From Nothophaeocryptopus gaeumannii (taxonomy: Eukaryota > Ascomycota > Dothideomycetes > Mycosphaerellales > Mycosphaerellaceae), in NCBI GenBank assembly GCA_031771865.1, contig JASISA010000026.1, positions 1,240,001-1,304,000 of the forward strand: 64,000 nt of DNA. The letters are read 5' to 3'. The position numbers were made by a program, and so were the translations under genes. Below are positions 1 to 10,433 of the stretch, piece after piece. Position 1 is the first letter of the stretch, and each line of letters starts with the position of its first letter. Under the pieces are notes generated by a model. That model did no database searches, was not told the origin of the DNA, and worked only from the letters and a program-made list of their open reading frames with translations.

Positions 1-405
1 TGGCATCTCAGTGGGCTCGTCCTCGCTACATCTTCAGGTCGGGCATTCGTTGCTGCTGATGACTCCGACAGCGACAGCGACAGCAGCGAAGGGCACGAAA
101 CTGGATCCGAGGAGGCAGCTGACCGTCCTGACAACACTTTGAGGGTCTGGTCGGTCTCTGGCTGAATGGGCGTGCATTTTCACATGCAGTGCTCTGCTGA
201 ATTCCACTTGAGACTACCATGCCTGCTTCATTGTTTCACTACATTCGATATCTTGAGAAGCATGTGAGCTTCAGGTGAAGCATATGAGAACCATCTCGTC
301 GTCATCCTCGGACTGCGGCTCTGATCGTCAACAGACAACTGCGAAAGAAAAAAGGCACCATGCTACCCAGTAAGCAGCGATACGCATTAAGCACGACGAA
401 CCAGC
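1..405. other. No gene recognised at left edge
   Basis: No open frame here looks like a protein and no RNA gene or repeat was recognised. It is probably the upstream region of the F-box-like locus that starts at 406. Confidence 0.4.
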
Positions 406-972
406 ATGCTGACCATCATCACCTTAGTGTATGTCCTGAACGGCGATATCGATGAGCTGCTCGTACGCGAAACTTCTGCTGCCGATGAACACGCGCCAGA
501 CGCCGCGGACACACAACCTATCAAGACCGTTCGCACCGTCACCGCCACGATCGAGAAGATCTTCACGCCCACTCCGATGCTCAAACTACCACCCGAAATA
601 CTCCATCGAATCTACACGCAGGTGGTCTTTCCCAATGGCATCGAAAAGGCACCATGTCCACACTTCTCGGCGAACTCTCGCTGGTGCATCAAGCCACCCG
701 CACTTCTCCAGACCTGCTACGAAATTCGCCAAGAAACGACCAAGATATATTACAGCAGATTCTCCATCAGCTCTAGCGCTACCGCATAAGTCATTCCTTG
801 GCTGAAGACACTGGACTCAGAGGCGCGGAATGGGCTTGGTCGCCTGCCGGTCAAGTGGGATTGGGAGGATCAGTGGCACCCCACGGCGGTCAAGCAGAAG
901 AATCGTTTCCTGGGCGAGCTCAAGAGGCATGGGGTTACAATGAGGAAGGAGGCCGTCGTCGTTTGGATTTGA
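406..972 (+). pseudogene. F-box-like family gene with in-frame stop
   Basis: The frame opens at ATG 406 and carries the family signature LPPEILHRIYTQVV at about residues 63-76, then a LLQTCYEIRQETTKIYY helix. It meets TAA at 787-789. The same frame continues directly with VIPWLKTLDSEARNGL and about 60 sensible codons to TGA at 970-972. The continuation resembles the rest of such proteins, so the TAA probably interrupts a formerly longer gene. After the TGA the frame stays readable for another 25 codons. No GT..AG intron removes the TAA. Members of this fungal family are assumed to bind Skp1 or other partners; their function is mostly unknown. It is the first of four relatives in tandem on this strand. 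It could instead be expressed as a 127-aa protein ending at 789. Confidence 0.55.
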
Positions 973-1414
973 GGGGCGCTTGCAGCAGCCAAAGGGCTAC
1001 AATGCGCTGTGGCTGAGCGAAAAGCACAACTAGCCTCCAGGAATATTTGAGGACTAGAGGAGACTGGAGAGCAGCAGAGCTCGGGGAGAGAACCGTAGAC
1101 CATTGGAGTCACTGAAGCTGTTGCGGCTCAGGGTGAGGCATGACTACCTGGACTCCAAGGATGGAGGAGTTCGATATGCAAGTCACGGCCAAGTATGCTT
1201 CTATCTTGATTTCCTCACTTTCTGCTTTCGGTCAGCTAAACGCATCACTGCCGTGTCTTGGTCACGTTGCGTTTGTTCCTTCCTCACTTGGTGTGTCCGC
1301 CTGATCAGGGTCTTGGCGTTCCAAAGCTCACTTCACTTCGCCTCTTCTCTCAGTCTCTTCTTTCCTCTTCAACTCAACATCCAACAACAGTGGTGCATCC
1401 CAACCCGCTCGGCG

Positions 1415-2047
1415 ATGTCCACCACGATGGACTTGCCCAAGTGCGAGGCTAGCACCGCGGCCGAGAGCGATACTGACGGCATATGCTACCTGCTCGACAA
1501 GATGCCCGCGGAGTTGAGGAACCGAATCTACGAGTACGCCTTACCGGAAAATATGGTATACTGCGCTTGCGCTGCTGCGGAGGAGGAACATTGTCCAGCA
1601 GAGAACAAAGGTCATGTCCGCGCTTGTCCGTCAACGCAGCACTATCAGCCTTCAGCTCTCCTTGGAACATGCAAGCAGATCCGTGGAGAAGCTAGCGACT
1701 TGTGGTACGCTCGAATCACCCTGTACTACTGGATAAGCTCGGATCTCAGGCCATGGGCTAGCTCTCTAGAGTTGCGGAATTTCTCGTTCTTGACGGATCT
1801 GCGCCAGATTATCCATGTTCCGCGCACCTGGTACATGGCCGAAAGCGAAATCTACCACACGCGAAGCGATATCTCATGGTACAAACGTGGCGCTCGCCTG
1901 TTGTCAGGATGCATCAAGGTGGAGATTGGCCTGCCTCTCGAAAATGGCTGCCTTAGGAGGATCTGGACTTCCGACCCGAGAGAGGAGGCAAAGAAGAATG
2001 GAGCTCACGTCTGGAGATTTTCGGAGCCCAACAATGTCTTATTTTAG
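1415..2047 (+). CDS. F-box-like (LPxELRxxIYE) family protein
   Basis: A single-exon frame of 210 aa. The family motif MPAELRNRIYEYALPE lies near residue 30, followed by a Cys-rich insert (CACAAAEEEHC) and the second family block SALLGTCKQIRGEASDLWY. I chose the ATG at 1415 because the frame upstream of it is low-complexity pyrimidine-rich sequence resembling a leader. Its neighbours on both sides belong to the same family, which suggests local duplication. No catalytic residues are visible. The motif is degenerate compared with classical F-boxes, so ubiquitin-ligase adaptor function is only a guess. Confidence 0.6.
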   Translation: MSTTMDLPKCEASTAAESDTDGICYLLDKMPAELRNRIYEYALPENMVYCACAAAEEEHCPAENKGHVRACPSTQHYQPSALLGTCKQIRGEASDLWYARITLYYWISSDLRPWASSLELRNFSFLTDLRQIIHVPRTWYMAESEIYHTRSDISWYKRGARLLSGCIKVEIGLPLENGCLRRIWTSDPREEAKKNGAHVWRFSEPNNVLF

Positions 2048-2538
2048 ACAAGTGGTAATTACATCTTTGCCGCTCAGGTCGGCACTTGCTGGCGTGACAA
2101 CAGAAAGAAAACGTACATCGGGCCTGCGAGGGATGATCAATGCCTTGACCGTACAGCACTCTGCTGAGCACTGCCTGTGATGCTGAGGAGGTTTGCAAAG
2201 TTAATTCGGAACGTGACCATTGTGAGCCAGATTGCTCTGCTACGTTAGCTGGAAGCCAAAACTGCAAGGAAGACAATTATCAATCACTGCGTAACATTTC
2301 CGACCTTCATATGCGTCAAAGCGCTTGCACTAGTCCTGCTTTATTCAAGATTCCCGCAGATTCAGAAGGCACGCAGATATTTCACTGACCGCCAGGCACA
2401 AACGCAAACAGCAGACTTACCGCAACGTGCTTCGGCTGACGGTCCTCTTCACGGACTCCCTGGTACCATCGTGCATCGTCTTCGACAGTCGTTCAGAAGA
2501 AGCAGCTCAACTTGCCGTCAGAAAGCGTCGCCAACAAG

Positions 2539-3012
2539 ATGGCGCCGCTGCCCCAACCGACCCAACCTCAGAGCCAATGTCACTTCCTCCACTCCCTGCT
2601 GAGCGAGCTCCGCGACGAGATTTGGGAGTGGGCACTTACAGACAATCTCATCGACGAGCTCGACAACTATATGTCTTCCGATTTACCAGATGTCCCGGGC
2701 GTGTGCAAACAGATACGAGAAGAAGCAGGCAAGATTTCGTTTAGGAATGCTGCTTTTGCGCATTGGAGAGCTCCTACGATGTCCATTCTCGAGTTCCCGA
2801 GAGTTCTCCTGCCGGGAGATGCGAAGCGGGTGATCACGGTGAGGGATGATACCAAGGCGAAGGCGAATGCGTGGACGGAAGAGAGGGCGGAAGAGTATTT
2901 CCAAGGGCTGAGGAAGTTTGACCTGCGGAGCGATTCAAATGTCATTGACGTTCGGTGTATTGGAGGCGGAGGTGTCAATCGATTTGGCACAGACATGGCG
3001 TGCAAGGACTAG
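2539..3012 (+). CDS. F-box-like family protein, short
   Basis: A 157-aa frame starting at ATG 2539. It has LLSELRDEIWEWAL near residue 22 and the partner block DVPGVCKQIREEAGKISFRNA, the order seen in the neighbouring copies. The C-terminal part (SDSNVIDVRCIGGGG) is short compared with 200-250 aa relatives and may be truncated. There is an in-frame TTG upstream at 2512 but no ATG. Tandem position between two relatives supports the family call. Function unknown. Confidence 0.5.
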   Translation: MAPLPQPTQPQSQCHFLHSLLSELRDEIWEWALTDNLIDELDNYMSSDLPDVPGVCKQIREEAGKISFRNAAFAHWRAPTMSILEFPRVLLPGDAKRVITVRDDTKAKANAWTEERAEEYFQGLRKFDLRSDSNVIDVRCIGGGGVNRFGTDMACKD

Positions 3013-3444
3013 AGCGCCTGTCCATGATACCGAGGTCAGTGACTCTATCCTCTTATTCGATCCTGCCATCGCGATACTGAGTGCGCCAACAGAGTTCTCA
3101 GATCACATGCAAAGCCGCGCTTGCCTCCCGTCGAAGCTGCGTCATCCCTGTACATCGCGACTGCCTTTGCCGACTTACTTTCACACTCATCAACTCTTTT
3201 CACCAACGACATCCGCAGAGCGAGCACCAATACCCAGCGCTTGCGCTTCGCACGCTACGTCCACTTCTCATCAACACGAGAAGTGGCAAGAGCTTGTCTC
3301 TGAAGGCATCGCATACAGACCTCCTGACCATCTTTCGCCAACTCACGGCCATCTTTGACCCCAAACAACTAGGTATCTGGCAGCTAGGCACGTCAAGTGC
3401 AAGACCCTCAGGATGATCGAAACTAACGGGCCACAGACGACAAG

Positions 3445-4032
3445 ATGGCACTCGTACCATGGCAGAGCGTCGAGCGTGTGAAGCTCCTCCTCGACACAGC
3501 ACCTGATGGTCTCCTCGATGAGTTCCGCAAGCAGCTCGTACCATACAAGCGCCGTCGGACCAATGTACAGCAGGCTCGCCTACTCCGCCTCCCTCAGGAG
3601 ATCCGCGACATGATAATCAGCGAAGCGCTCCACGAGAGTCGGCCCCCTTATCGAAAAATTGGTGAGCTATCCGCCATCGGGCGCGAGAGCCTACTGCACA
3701 CTTCCCACCAGCTGCGTCAGGAAACGGCATCGATGCTCTTCTCCGAATTCAGATTCTGGGTCCGAGGTGATGACGTGGCCGCTGTATGCTCGTCGTTCAA
3801 TACTTTTGATCCTTCACTTCGCAAGTTCCTGCGTCGGATCATGGCAGTAGTAATTCCTACAACGAGCCTACAGCACCATGCCGACGAAGAAGCAGCACGT
3901 CTAGATCGTACAACGGGTCTGAAAGAGAATACGTGGGCGGTCTACCACGTTCGGGGTTGTTATAAAAATGGCTGCTCGTTGCCCAAAGGGACTTACGTCA
4001 CTGCTGACGGAAAGGAGGCCATGGAGTACTGA
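3445..4032 (+). CDS. F-box-like family protein, possibly with an upstream exon
   Basis: A 195-aa frame with LLRLPQEIRDMIISEAL near residue 46 and LLHTSHQLRQETASMLF, the two conserved family blocks, then a region ending in YHVRGCYKNGCSLPKGTY. A good intron, 3373-3436 (GTATCT, branch CTAAC, CAG), joins this frame in phase to an upstream exon reading LLTIFRQLTAIFDPKQL. The gene may therefore start before 3373. Further upstream the plausible reading moves to another frame at about 3300, so the full gene may be broken there. ATG 3445 is the safe start. Fourth relative in the tandem set. Confidence 0.55.
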   Translation: MALVPWQSVERVKLLLDTAPDGLLDEFRKQLVPYKRRRTNVQQARLLRLPQEIRDMIISEALHESRPPYRKIGELSAIGRESLLHTSHQLRQETASMLFSEFRFWVRGDDVAAVCSSFNTFDPSLRKFLRRIMAVVIPTTSLQHHADEEAARLDRTTGLKENTWAVYHVRGCYKNGCSLPKGTYVTADGKEAMEY

Positions 4033-4338
4033 GGGAGGACATCATCCACGTGGTGAACGTAGCCTTTTCCCGGCAGTATCGGCCGTCCTCTGCAAGATGT
4101 GCCTGATGGATTATCAACGGGAAGGAGAATAGGCGATCCTATGGGAATAGGAGACATGATTTAGGGATGGCTCCAATTGACGGGCTCGAAGCGAACGCTG
4201 CCTTTGACATCGGAGTGCTCTCTCCGTGGCATTTCAGGAAGCCCATATTATGCAGAAGACCAGGCAATTCCTGAGACCCTGAGCTATCCAGAATCAATGG
4301 CATGAGCACTTCCTTGACAGCTCACATGCCCAGATTGA
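4033..4338. other. Intergenic, nothing recognised
   Basis: Convergent 3' ends of the F-box-like gene (+) and the dead transporter (-). No coding, RNA or repeat feature was seen. Confidence 0.4.
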
Positions 4339-5950
4339 CTAGTAAACATACAACTTCGGCACCCCCGGATTCTCATTCAAAAGCCTCTTAACCTTCCTCT
4401 TCAACACAATTCTCATAACCCACGCACAAACAACGACTCCCACGCTGAACCCAATACTCGCCATAGAAGCCGTCAAGTACCCCGACGCATCCTCATCCGG
4501 CCAAAGATACGGCGTATACACACTCGCCAAATTCCCAATCATGTTCGTCATAGCAATCGCCACCGCCTTCTTCTCATCCGTCTCACCCAACGTCGCAGCA
4601 GCCTATGCTAGCCCGATATTGTTTACGGTGTAGGTGGCGCCGACGAAGAGCCTGATATCAAAGTAGCGGCCAGCTATGAAGTGGGTGCCTGCGACCACGG
4701 CGAACCCGGTGCAGGCGATGAATTTGGAAAGGTGGGGTGCCAGGTTCGTACGTTAAAGCGGCCAGAAGACCAGCTTACGAGTGTGCTGACGAGGCCGGCT
4801 AGGGGGTAGGGTGGGCACGTCAATGCCAACGTGGTAGTCGTGTCGAATCCACGTGTCTCTACGGTGGAAGGTAGGAAGTTCTTGGATCCGTTTGCGGAGA
4901 GATGGAGATTGTCCATTAGATAGAAAAGCCAGGTCTTGGGATCGGAGGCGGCTTCTCGCAGGCCTTTCCAAACGCTCGAGTCTTCTGTTCGACGGCCTGT
5001 GATATCGTCGAAAATGCGTTGGTTCTTCGGGGGTGAGCCAGCGGGTCTTGAGGGGTGAGTCGGGGAGGGGGAAGATGGCTGCGACGGCCACGGCTATTGA
5101 GATTACGCCTTGGATGATGACAAGCCTGGGAATGTGTCAGTTGAGACATCTGGGCATCGTAAAAAATCAGCTCACCATTGCCACCCTGCCAACCCATGCT
5201 TGTCGTCCAACTTGGAGAAGACGGGCGCTGCGATCAAACCGTCAAAGGAGCTTGCTAGCATGTTGCCTGTGTACATGGACATGCGGCTTGTCATTTCTTT
5301 CTTGGTGTAGAACATCGAGATAATGTAGAGTGCATTTCTTTCTTGTTGTAGAACATCGAGATCATGTAGAGTGCTCCTGGGTAGAGCTACTCAAGCAACC
5401 AGTCCAGCACTGCGCGACGGTGGTGCGCAAGATGTCTCACTGGAGCTTCAGTGATGCCACGAAAAACTCGACAGAGCAGCATCGTCTTGGAGTCATGGTA
5501 TAGAAAGGTCAACAGGCTGATGACGGACCACGCCATCATGAAGCCGCTCATGAACCAAGAGGGTCGCACGCGATTGAGGAGCATCTGGAAATTTGTGTCA
5601 ATGTCTCCTTTGGTGCGTCATCATGTGCGTTGCGAACATTGGAAGGAACTTGACCAAGCAAATATCCGACAAAGAGAATAGAGACGCAAGTCTGGTATTG
5701 CGTTCCTGTCAACCCAAGGTCCTCGTCCAGGTCGTTGAGTTTGCCGTTAATCATGGCGTTCCGGTCGACGAAGTTGAGGAAGTATATGAGCCAAAGCGTT
5801 GGCTGGAACACTTCGTCAGCGTTGGCTATACCGTATGGCAGATGTCAGATACCATCATATAGAGGTCGATCTTCCGCACAAGCTTGATTTCCTTTGGATC
5901 AATCTTGCTTCTCGCACCGAAGCCATCTCTCTCAACTGCGACTCCAAGTC
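4339..5950 (-). pseudogene. MFS transporter pseudogene (allantoate permease type)
   Basis: In order on the minus strand the pieces read RSKIDPKEIKLVRKIDLYMM, then LWLIYFLNFVDRNAM, LTGTQYQTCVSILFVGYLL, LLNRVRPSWFMSGFMMAWS, LYPGALYMISMFY, IFPLPDSPLKTRWLTPEE, DPKTWLFYLMDNLHLSANG, CPPYPLAGLVSTLVSWSSG and NMIGNLASVYTPYLW. Together these are the classic Dal5-like anion:cation symporter sequence with 12 membrane helices. Some breaks are ordinary introns (after VPSN and after TEAP). Others are lesions: a 41-bp tandem duplication (5292-5373), frame changes near 5040 and 4720, and TAG at 4603-4605 where relatives have Trp (GLA-W-AAATLGE). No intact protein can be made. Probably a former plasma-membrane carboxylate/allantoate-type transporter. 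Confidence 0.8.
5292..5373. repeat. 41-bp tandem duplication inside the dead MFS gene
   Basis: Two adjacent 41-bp copies (5292-5332 and 5333-5373) differ at only two positions. Both encode the same minus-strand stretch (ALYMISMFYNKKE / ALYIISMFYTKKE). Because 41 is not a multiple of three, the duplication shifts the reading frame. Confidence 0.85.
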
Positions 5951-6200
5951 AGGCCGGATCTTTCGAAGCTGCGTGAGATCGCGAGTGTGGCGCCGTAGCT
6001 GATCTGAAAGGCTGCCGGTCATCATGTAGTGTAGCAGAACTTTCCACGTCTCGAAATCGTCTTCTGGGAAATAAACGACAACAGTCTTTCCCTCCTCGAA
6101 GCGCTCATTGAGTAAGCAGCTCGTGAAGAACTGCGAGTACGTGCAGAGGAGGCTCTGCTGGATGTGATTGGCTTCTGCTCGTTGTCTTCATCGCTCCACT
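5930..6200 (-). pseudogene. BTB/POZ domain fragment
   Basis: One minus-strand frame reads LLCTYSQFFTSCLLNERF, EGKTVVVYFPEDDFETW and KVLLHYMMTGSLSDQL, which matches the core of fungal BTB/POZ domains (H-K-x-L-C-x-x-S-x-F-F ... F-E-E-G ... F-x-x-x-L-x-Y-x-Y-T-G). There is no start codon in that frame. A stop precedes it, and an ATG-led frame at 6249 is in another phase. The 3' end runs into the first exon of the MFS pseudogene, so two decayed genes abut or overlap here. BTB domains mediate dimerisation or cullin-3 binding; nothing more can be said. Confidence 0.5.
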
Positions 6201-6588
6201 CAGTCCACATGACAGAGCTCGAAGGAGAGTCGTCGGTCTTCCGCCCCATTGTCCATGGCTGACCATGACCACGGAGCTTCGCTCATTCTGAATACGTCGG
6301 CGGATAGGAAGTGTCGGATGTTGAGCTGCGAGGAGGAAAAAGGGCTAGAAGCAGTAGAGGAGGAGGAGGAGTTGTTGATAAAGGCAAAAATGCTTTGTCT
6401 CGAGATTTCAGAACAGCCGAGCTATTCCAATCCTGGCTTGAGTACGGGGTCTGAGATGTGAGATAGTCACGTCCTTCGCCCTCTGCCTCTCGCGTCTCGC
6501 GACTTCACACTCCTTGCGTGAGCATAAGAACGCCACATCTTCAATTCAATTCTTGCAGACTAAGTATTCTCTCACAATTAGGCCCATA

Positions 6589-6930
6589 ATGTCTTTCTTT
6601 GCAAGCTCTCTCAGCATCTTTGTCCTATTCCTGCTCTCTCTGACAGCCGTACTAGTGTCGGCACAGAAACCCAAGGTCTCCTGTCTTCAATGGACGAAAA
6701 TAGATGCGAGCTGCACCTCATGGCGCGTCACTAACTTTTTCGCGATGAGTGAGGATGATGTTCTGGCCATATCGGAGAAATGTAACCGCAACTGCGAGAC
6801 CATTGGCAAGAGGTGCGACGCTGAGGTGAAGGGAGATGGGTTGCTGCAGTACTCTTGCAAAGCCTTGGACTGGAACCCTCTGGATCTGGATCCGAACTTG
6901 GTGGAGCATACTAACTACCGCGAGTTGTGA
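6589..6930 (+). CDS. Small secreted cysteine-rich protein
   Basis: I start at ATG 6589, because it begins a clean signal peptide (a run of Phe/Leu/Ser/Val ending VLVSAQ at about residue 24). An upstream in-frame start would bury this signal. The 113-aa product has six cysteines in the mature part: one in VSCLQW, one in ASCTSW, two in KCNRNC, one in KRCD and one in YSCK. That is an even number, compatible with three disulphides. No known domain was recognised. Size, secretion signal and cysteines fit a candidate effector or surface protein of a plant-associated or saprotrophic fungus, but that role is an inference. It lies alone between a pseudogene block and an uncertain frame. Confidence 0.6.
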   Translation: MSFFASSLSIFVLFLLSLTAVLVSAQKPKVSCLQWTKIDASCTSWRVTNFFAMSEDDVLAISEKCNRNCETIGKRCDAEVKGDGLLQYSCKALDWNPLDLDPNLVEHTNYREL

Positions 6931-7201
6931 TTTAAAGCTCAAGAGGACTCGTGTTGAAGCCTGACGCGGAATCTTGTGTGGCGGTCGAACGTCGCGAGAA
7001 CAGCCTGACGCCAATCATCTCCATCTCGATTGTCGTCCTGTTCTCAAGCTTTCTGGAACTTGGACAACTCACAGCATCGGCATCAGAGATGTTACTGCTC
7101 TTATCTCCCGACATGATACTCCAAGCAGGACTGCTCCATCGCCGACAACATACAATCAGAACGGCACCGTGAGCTTGCGTTAGAGGTGCGACGCGCTGGC
7201 A

Positions 7202-8047
7202 ATGTTTCACACATCCGCGAAAACAAGCTTCGAGCGTACGAAGAACAATATACACAGAGCTATGATTTCAGTCGAGTCTTTCCTCTGTGTGTCGCAGACA
7301 TCGAAATACGCAACCTGCCCTTTGACCGACTTCGCCATTTTTGTAATAAAACAGCGGCTCTTTGCATCTACGCAACTCCTGGCTCTCCGCCTCAACGTCC
7401 GAACAGCACATGAAGAAGCTAGTCTTCCGGGTCTGGGCATCACGGTCAGGCGGGAAATATCGACGTCTGGAGAAGCGATGTCTCTACGAACTGATGGTGT
7501 TGCCGACCAAGATGGGAGTCCTTTGCGAGACTTGAATGCACACAACAAGATGTGCGATGCGATTGAAGAGCGGCTAGGACACTTCAAAGAGGAAGATCGA
7601 CTCGACCTACAGAACAAGATGGTCGAGAGTGGGTCGGAGGAAATGCTCGTACTGTTTTCCACTTTTCGGGCCGTCATCATGTTTCTGGAGTCCAATCACG
7701 GGACACTGGCCGCTGTCTTCGTTCTAACGGGAGATAGCGCGGGCCTGTTATCAGGGCCGCCAACCTTCGAAAGGCACTTAAATGAGTATGAGGTAGTTCC
7801 GGGAGGCGATATGAAAGTTGCAAGCGTGAGCTTGGATGCGGCAGTGGGATACCATTGCGTATTGGAAGAAAGGGAGTTAGCCGCGAACCCAAACTTACGA
7901 GCGATCAATACCGCGTGCCGCAATGCGACCAAGGATGGATTTCAGCGAGTTGTATGGCATGCGATGAGCCGTGCTCAACCGAGAGACCCTTTACAAGCAC
8001 ATGAAGGAAGCTCGCATTGCAACCTGAGGCCAGGATTTCTTGAGTGA
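7202..8047 (+). CDS. Hypothetical protein, uncertain
   Basis: A 281-aa open frame from ATG 7202. The part after residue 110 has the look of a real protein: an amphipathic stretch DAIEERLGHFKEEDRLDLQ, then EEMLVLFSTFRAVIMFLE and an acidic C-terminal region. The first ~90 residues are less convincing and may be non-coding or hold introns. A 162-aa frame overlaps on the other strand and I consider it a shadow. No family recognised. It sits 102 bp upstream of the F-box-like gene at 8149. Confidence 0.3.
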   Translation: MFHTSAKTSFERTKNNIHRAMISVESFLCVSQTSKYATCPLTDFAIFVIKQRLFASTQLLALRLNVRTAHEEASLPGLGITVRREISTSGEAMSLRTDGVADQDGSPLRDLNAHNKMCDAIEERLGHFKEEDRLDLQNKMVESGSEEMLVLFSTFRAVIMFLESNHGTLAAVFVLTGDSAGLLSGPPTFERHLNEYEVVPGGDMKVASVSLDAAVGYHCVLEERELAANPNLRAINTACRNATKDGFQRVVWHAMSRAQPRDPLQAHEGSSHCNLRPGFLE

Positions 8048-8148
8048 ATGAAGTCGCGTCACATCTTACATCTTCGCCTCGTCCAGATCGTCCCTCTGCA
8101 CAAACAACAACAACCATACCGAGCCCGCGAGCTTCAACATCGTGCAGC

Positions 8149-8783
8149 ATGTCGTCAACACGGAGGAAGACCACGTTCTTCTCGCTTCCGCGTGAGCTCC
8201 GCGACAGTATCTATGAGTTCGCCTGCTACGACTTCGAGGCCAAAGTCGGCCGCCGAATCGTGATTCCGAAGAAACGCACGAACTCGACAGACTCGAGGAA
8301 TCTCAACCAGCGCCGAGCACAGCAGCTAGCGAAGATGTGCAATGTCGGCGTCCTCGCTGTCTGCAGACAAATGCGACACGAGGTGTGTCCAACGAAACCC
8401 GAGCCGCCGGGCGTGGCAGACAGAGAGCTGACACAGGATACTAGGCCATCGAGATCTACTATAAAACCACAGCTTTCTGGCTGGCGGGTCCCGACGAGAT
8501 AGTGCGCTGGCTCAAGACGCTCGCTCCTGAGCTCCTCCAACTGTTGCGAGAAGTGCGCTGCGGGTACACGCCGCTCCACCACCAGAGAGCCATCGACAAT
8601 CGCCCATACACCCCAGCTGAAGTGTCGCGCGGATCGATCGATGCAGCTTATCAGATGTTCCAAGGCTTGGATGCGCAAGTCCAGCAGGCTTGGTCTAGCT
8701 TCGATATCAAGGTGTTGAGGTACCAGGTCTTGGATGAGGAGTTGCAGCCGCGGTGGATGACCTACGATGGGAGACTTGATTGA
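8149..8783 (+). CDS. F-box-like family protein, two exons
   Basis: Exons 8149-8382 and 8445-8783, with a 62-bp intron (GTGTGT...CTAG) that restores the conserved block MRHEAIEIYYKTTAFWL across the junction. The product is about 190 aa. The N-terminus has FFSLPRELRDSIYEFACYD, and a basic patch (RRIVIPKKR) precedes the CNVGVLAVCRQMRHE helix. The second exon gives FWLAGPDEIVRWLKTLAPE and a C-terminal YQVLDEELQPRW. The order motif, then Q-M-R-x-E, then YY matches the relatives at 406, 1415 and 3445. I chose ATG 8149 because it directly precedes the conserved region. Function unknown. Confidence 0.7.
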
Positions 8784-9204
8784 AGAAGAGGTGTATGTGC
8801 GGTGGCCTGGGTAAGTCCCGTCTCCAGGACCGATGGAACTCGAGAAGACACGGAGTGGTCTAGACAAGCGAATTCAGGTGGATATGATATGAATCGTCGA
8901 GGAGACGGAGCAAAGAATGCCTTCACAAGATTACGCCGAAGCTTGTCCCGGCATAGCAGAAAGCTCTGTACCCGACATGACCTGGCTTCTCTGCCCCAGC
9001 TTGCTGCTCACGACACCCTCCTAGCGTCTACGCATAGTTATAGTGCTTGAAATCATCAATCCCAGCTATGATAGTTGTAGCCGTCAGCCCGCTCCCCACT
9101 AAAGTGATTTTGACAGACTTCAACTTGCTCGTCCTAAACCTAGTCTATATCCTCTGCCGAGACATTTTTGGGTCCAACAAATTCGGAGCATAGCTGAGTG
9201 TCTG

Positions 9205-9795
9205 TCAGCTGATTGTCTTGTCATAGATATCGACGCCTTCGATCATGATGCTGCAGGACACCGGGCCAAGGTTTGAAACGCCAGCGCCAGTCTGGACGCA
9301 TGATAGATAGATGTATCGAGAGTGAAGTATGAGGTTCCAGGAGCCGCGCAGATGTATCCATGAGGGTTTAGAGATAGCTCGCCAGTCCCGATGGTCGATG
9401 CTACCAGGTCGATGATGGCGACAAACTTGCCTGACTGCGGCTTTGGTCCAGTGATCGCACCGGTGATGCTTGTGCCTAGAAACTGGTCGATGGTGGTGAG
9501 ATTGAGGGGGTGCTAGCAGAGATTAGCACCGCGGTCGCTTTTGTATTTTGTTAATATAAGGAGGCTCACCGGGATTCCGAGTCCAATGTATTTCAGACCA
9601 TGGTAGATATCGATACGGCTCAGAGCGCCAAGGGGAGGATTGCCGCCTGTGAGGTCGTCATACTGGGTAGTGTCAGTAATGCACGCAAAATGGAGACTTG
9701 ATCCTTACGGTGTCTGTGTAGCATGCTGGAGTCGCTGTGGCCTGCGTGTTGGCAAGCAGGCTTGTGGAAGCCAAGGCGATGCTGACGATCTTCAT
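9205..9795 (-). CDS. Small secreted protein, three exons, 3' frameshift
   Basis: Exon 1 is 9709-9795, exon 2 is 9570-9662 and exon 3 starts at 9512. The introns are 46 bp (GTAAGG..CCCAG) and 57 bp (GTGAGC..CTAG) and keep the frame. The N-terminus MKIVSIALASTSLLANTQA is a signal peptide. The mature part reads YDDLTGGNPPLGALSRIDIYH and ITGPKPQSGKFVAIIDLVAS. In the current frame it stops at 9243 after a poorly fitting tail. One base over, the next codons read CVQTGAGVSNLGPVSCSIMI to a stop at 9205-9207, which looks like the true C-terminus with two cysteines. Either the gene has a 1-bp indel near 9275 or the sequence has an error there. No named family; possibly a wall or effector-type protein. 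Confidence 0.6.
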
Positions 9796-10029
9796 GCCTT
9801 CAAGTCTAGAGCTGGGTGTCTTCAAGCTCGGTCAGTGGCTTACTGCCTTTGCCATCATGCTCACTGCCGTTCAGTGTACGGTCGTGGTTCATGATCCTTG
9901 TCACTTGATCATGTTCGACGCACATACAGTTCATTCTCTGGAACAGGTAGTGGTATCCGTGTATGTCGATGTCTCTGTTGCAAAAAGCTGCAATTTCTTG
10001 AAAATCGTTAACCCGGCATTGTCGACATA

Positions 10030-10433
10030 ACACATCTAGCCTTGCGAGAGATAGCATGAGAGCTCTCATGAATTACTGAACGGTAGCAATCAACCCATAG
10101 GATACCATCTTGGCGTGTTCTGAGTATGTGATGTCGTCGTCGTCGAGTATCGTTGGAAATGGTCTAACCCTAAGCACCCGCCAACAGCGTCATCATCATG
10201 GTAGTTCTCCGTCGCGTTGCTCTTCCCTTCACTTGCAACCTTCGAATCGATCTTCTCCTTAGACTTGAAGCTGCGCATCGTCATCGTCAATCTTATGTCT
10301 TGTCTCACTGCACTTGATCCTGAACATGCGTTAAGATAGCGCTTGAGCAAGGGTATGCATTTCGGGTGGCTTTCTGCTTCTCTCCGATCCATCTACTCTG
10401 TCCTCGCTCTACCCTGCAATCAGCTATCTCCCA
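10030..10433. other. Intergenic, nothing recognised
   Basis: Between the secreted protein and the tautomerase 3' end. Only low-quality frames. No repeat or RNA gene seen. Confidence 0.35.

Noticed and set aside
7207..7695. 162-codon minus-strand frame
   Set aside because: It overlaps the plus-strand frame 7202-8047, has no motif, and looks like a shadow.
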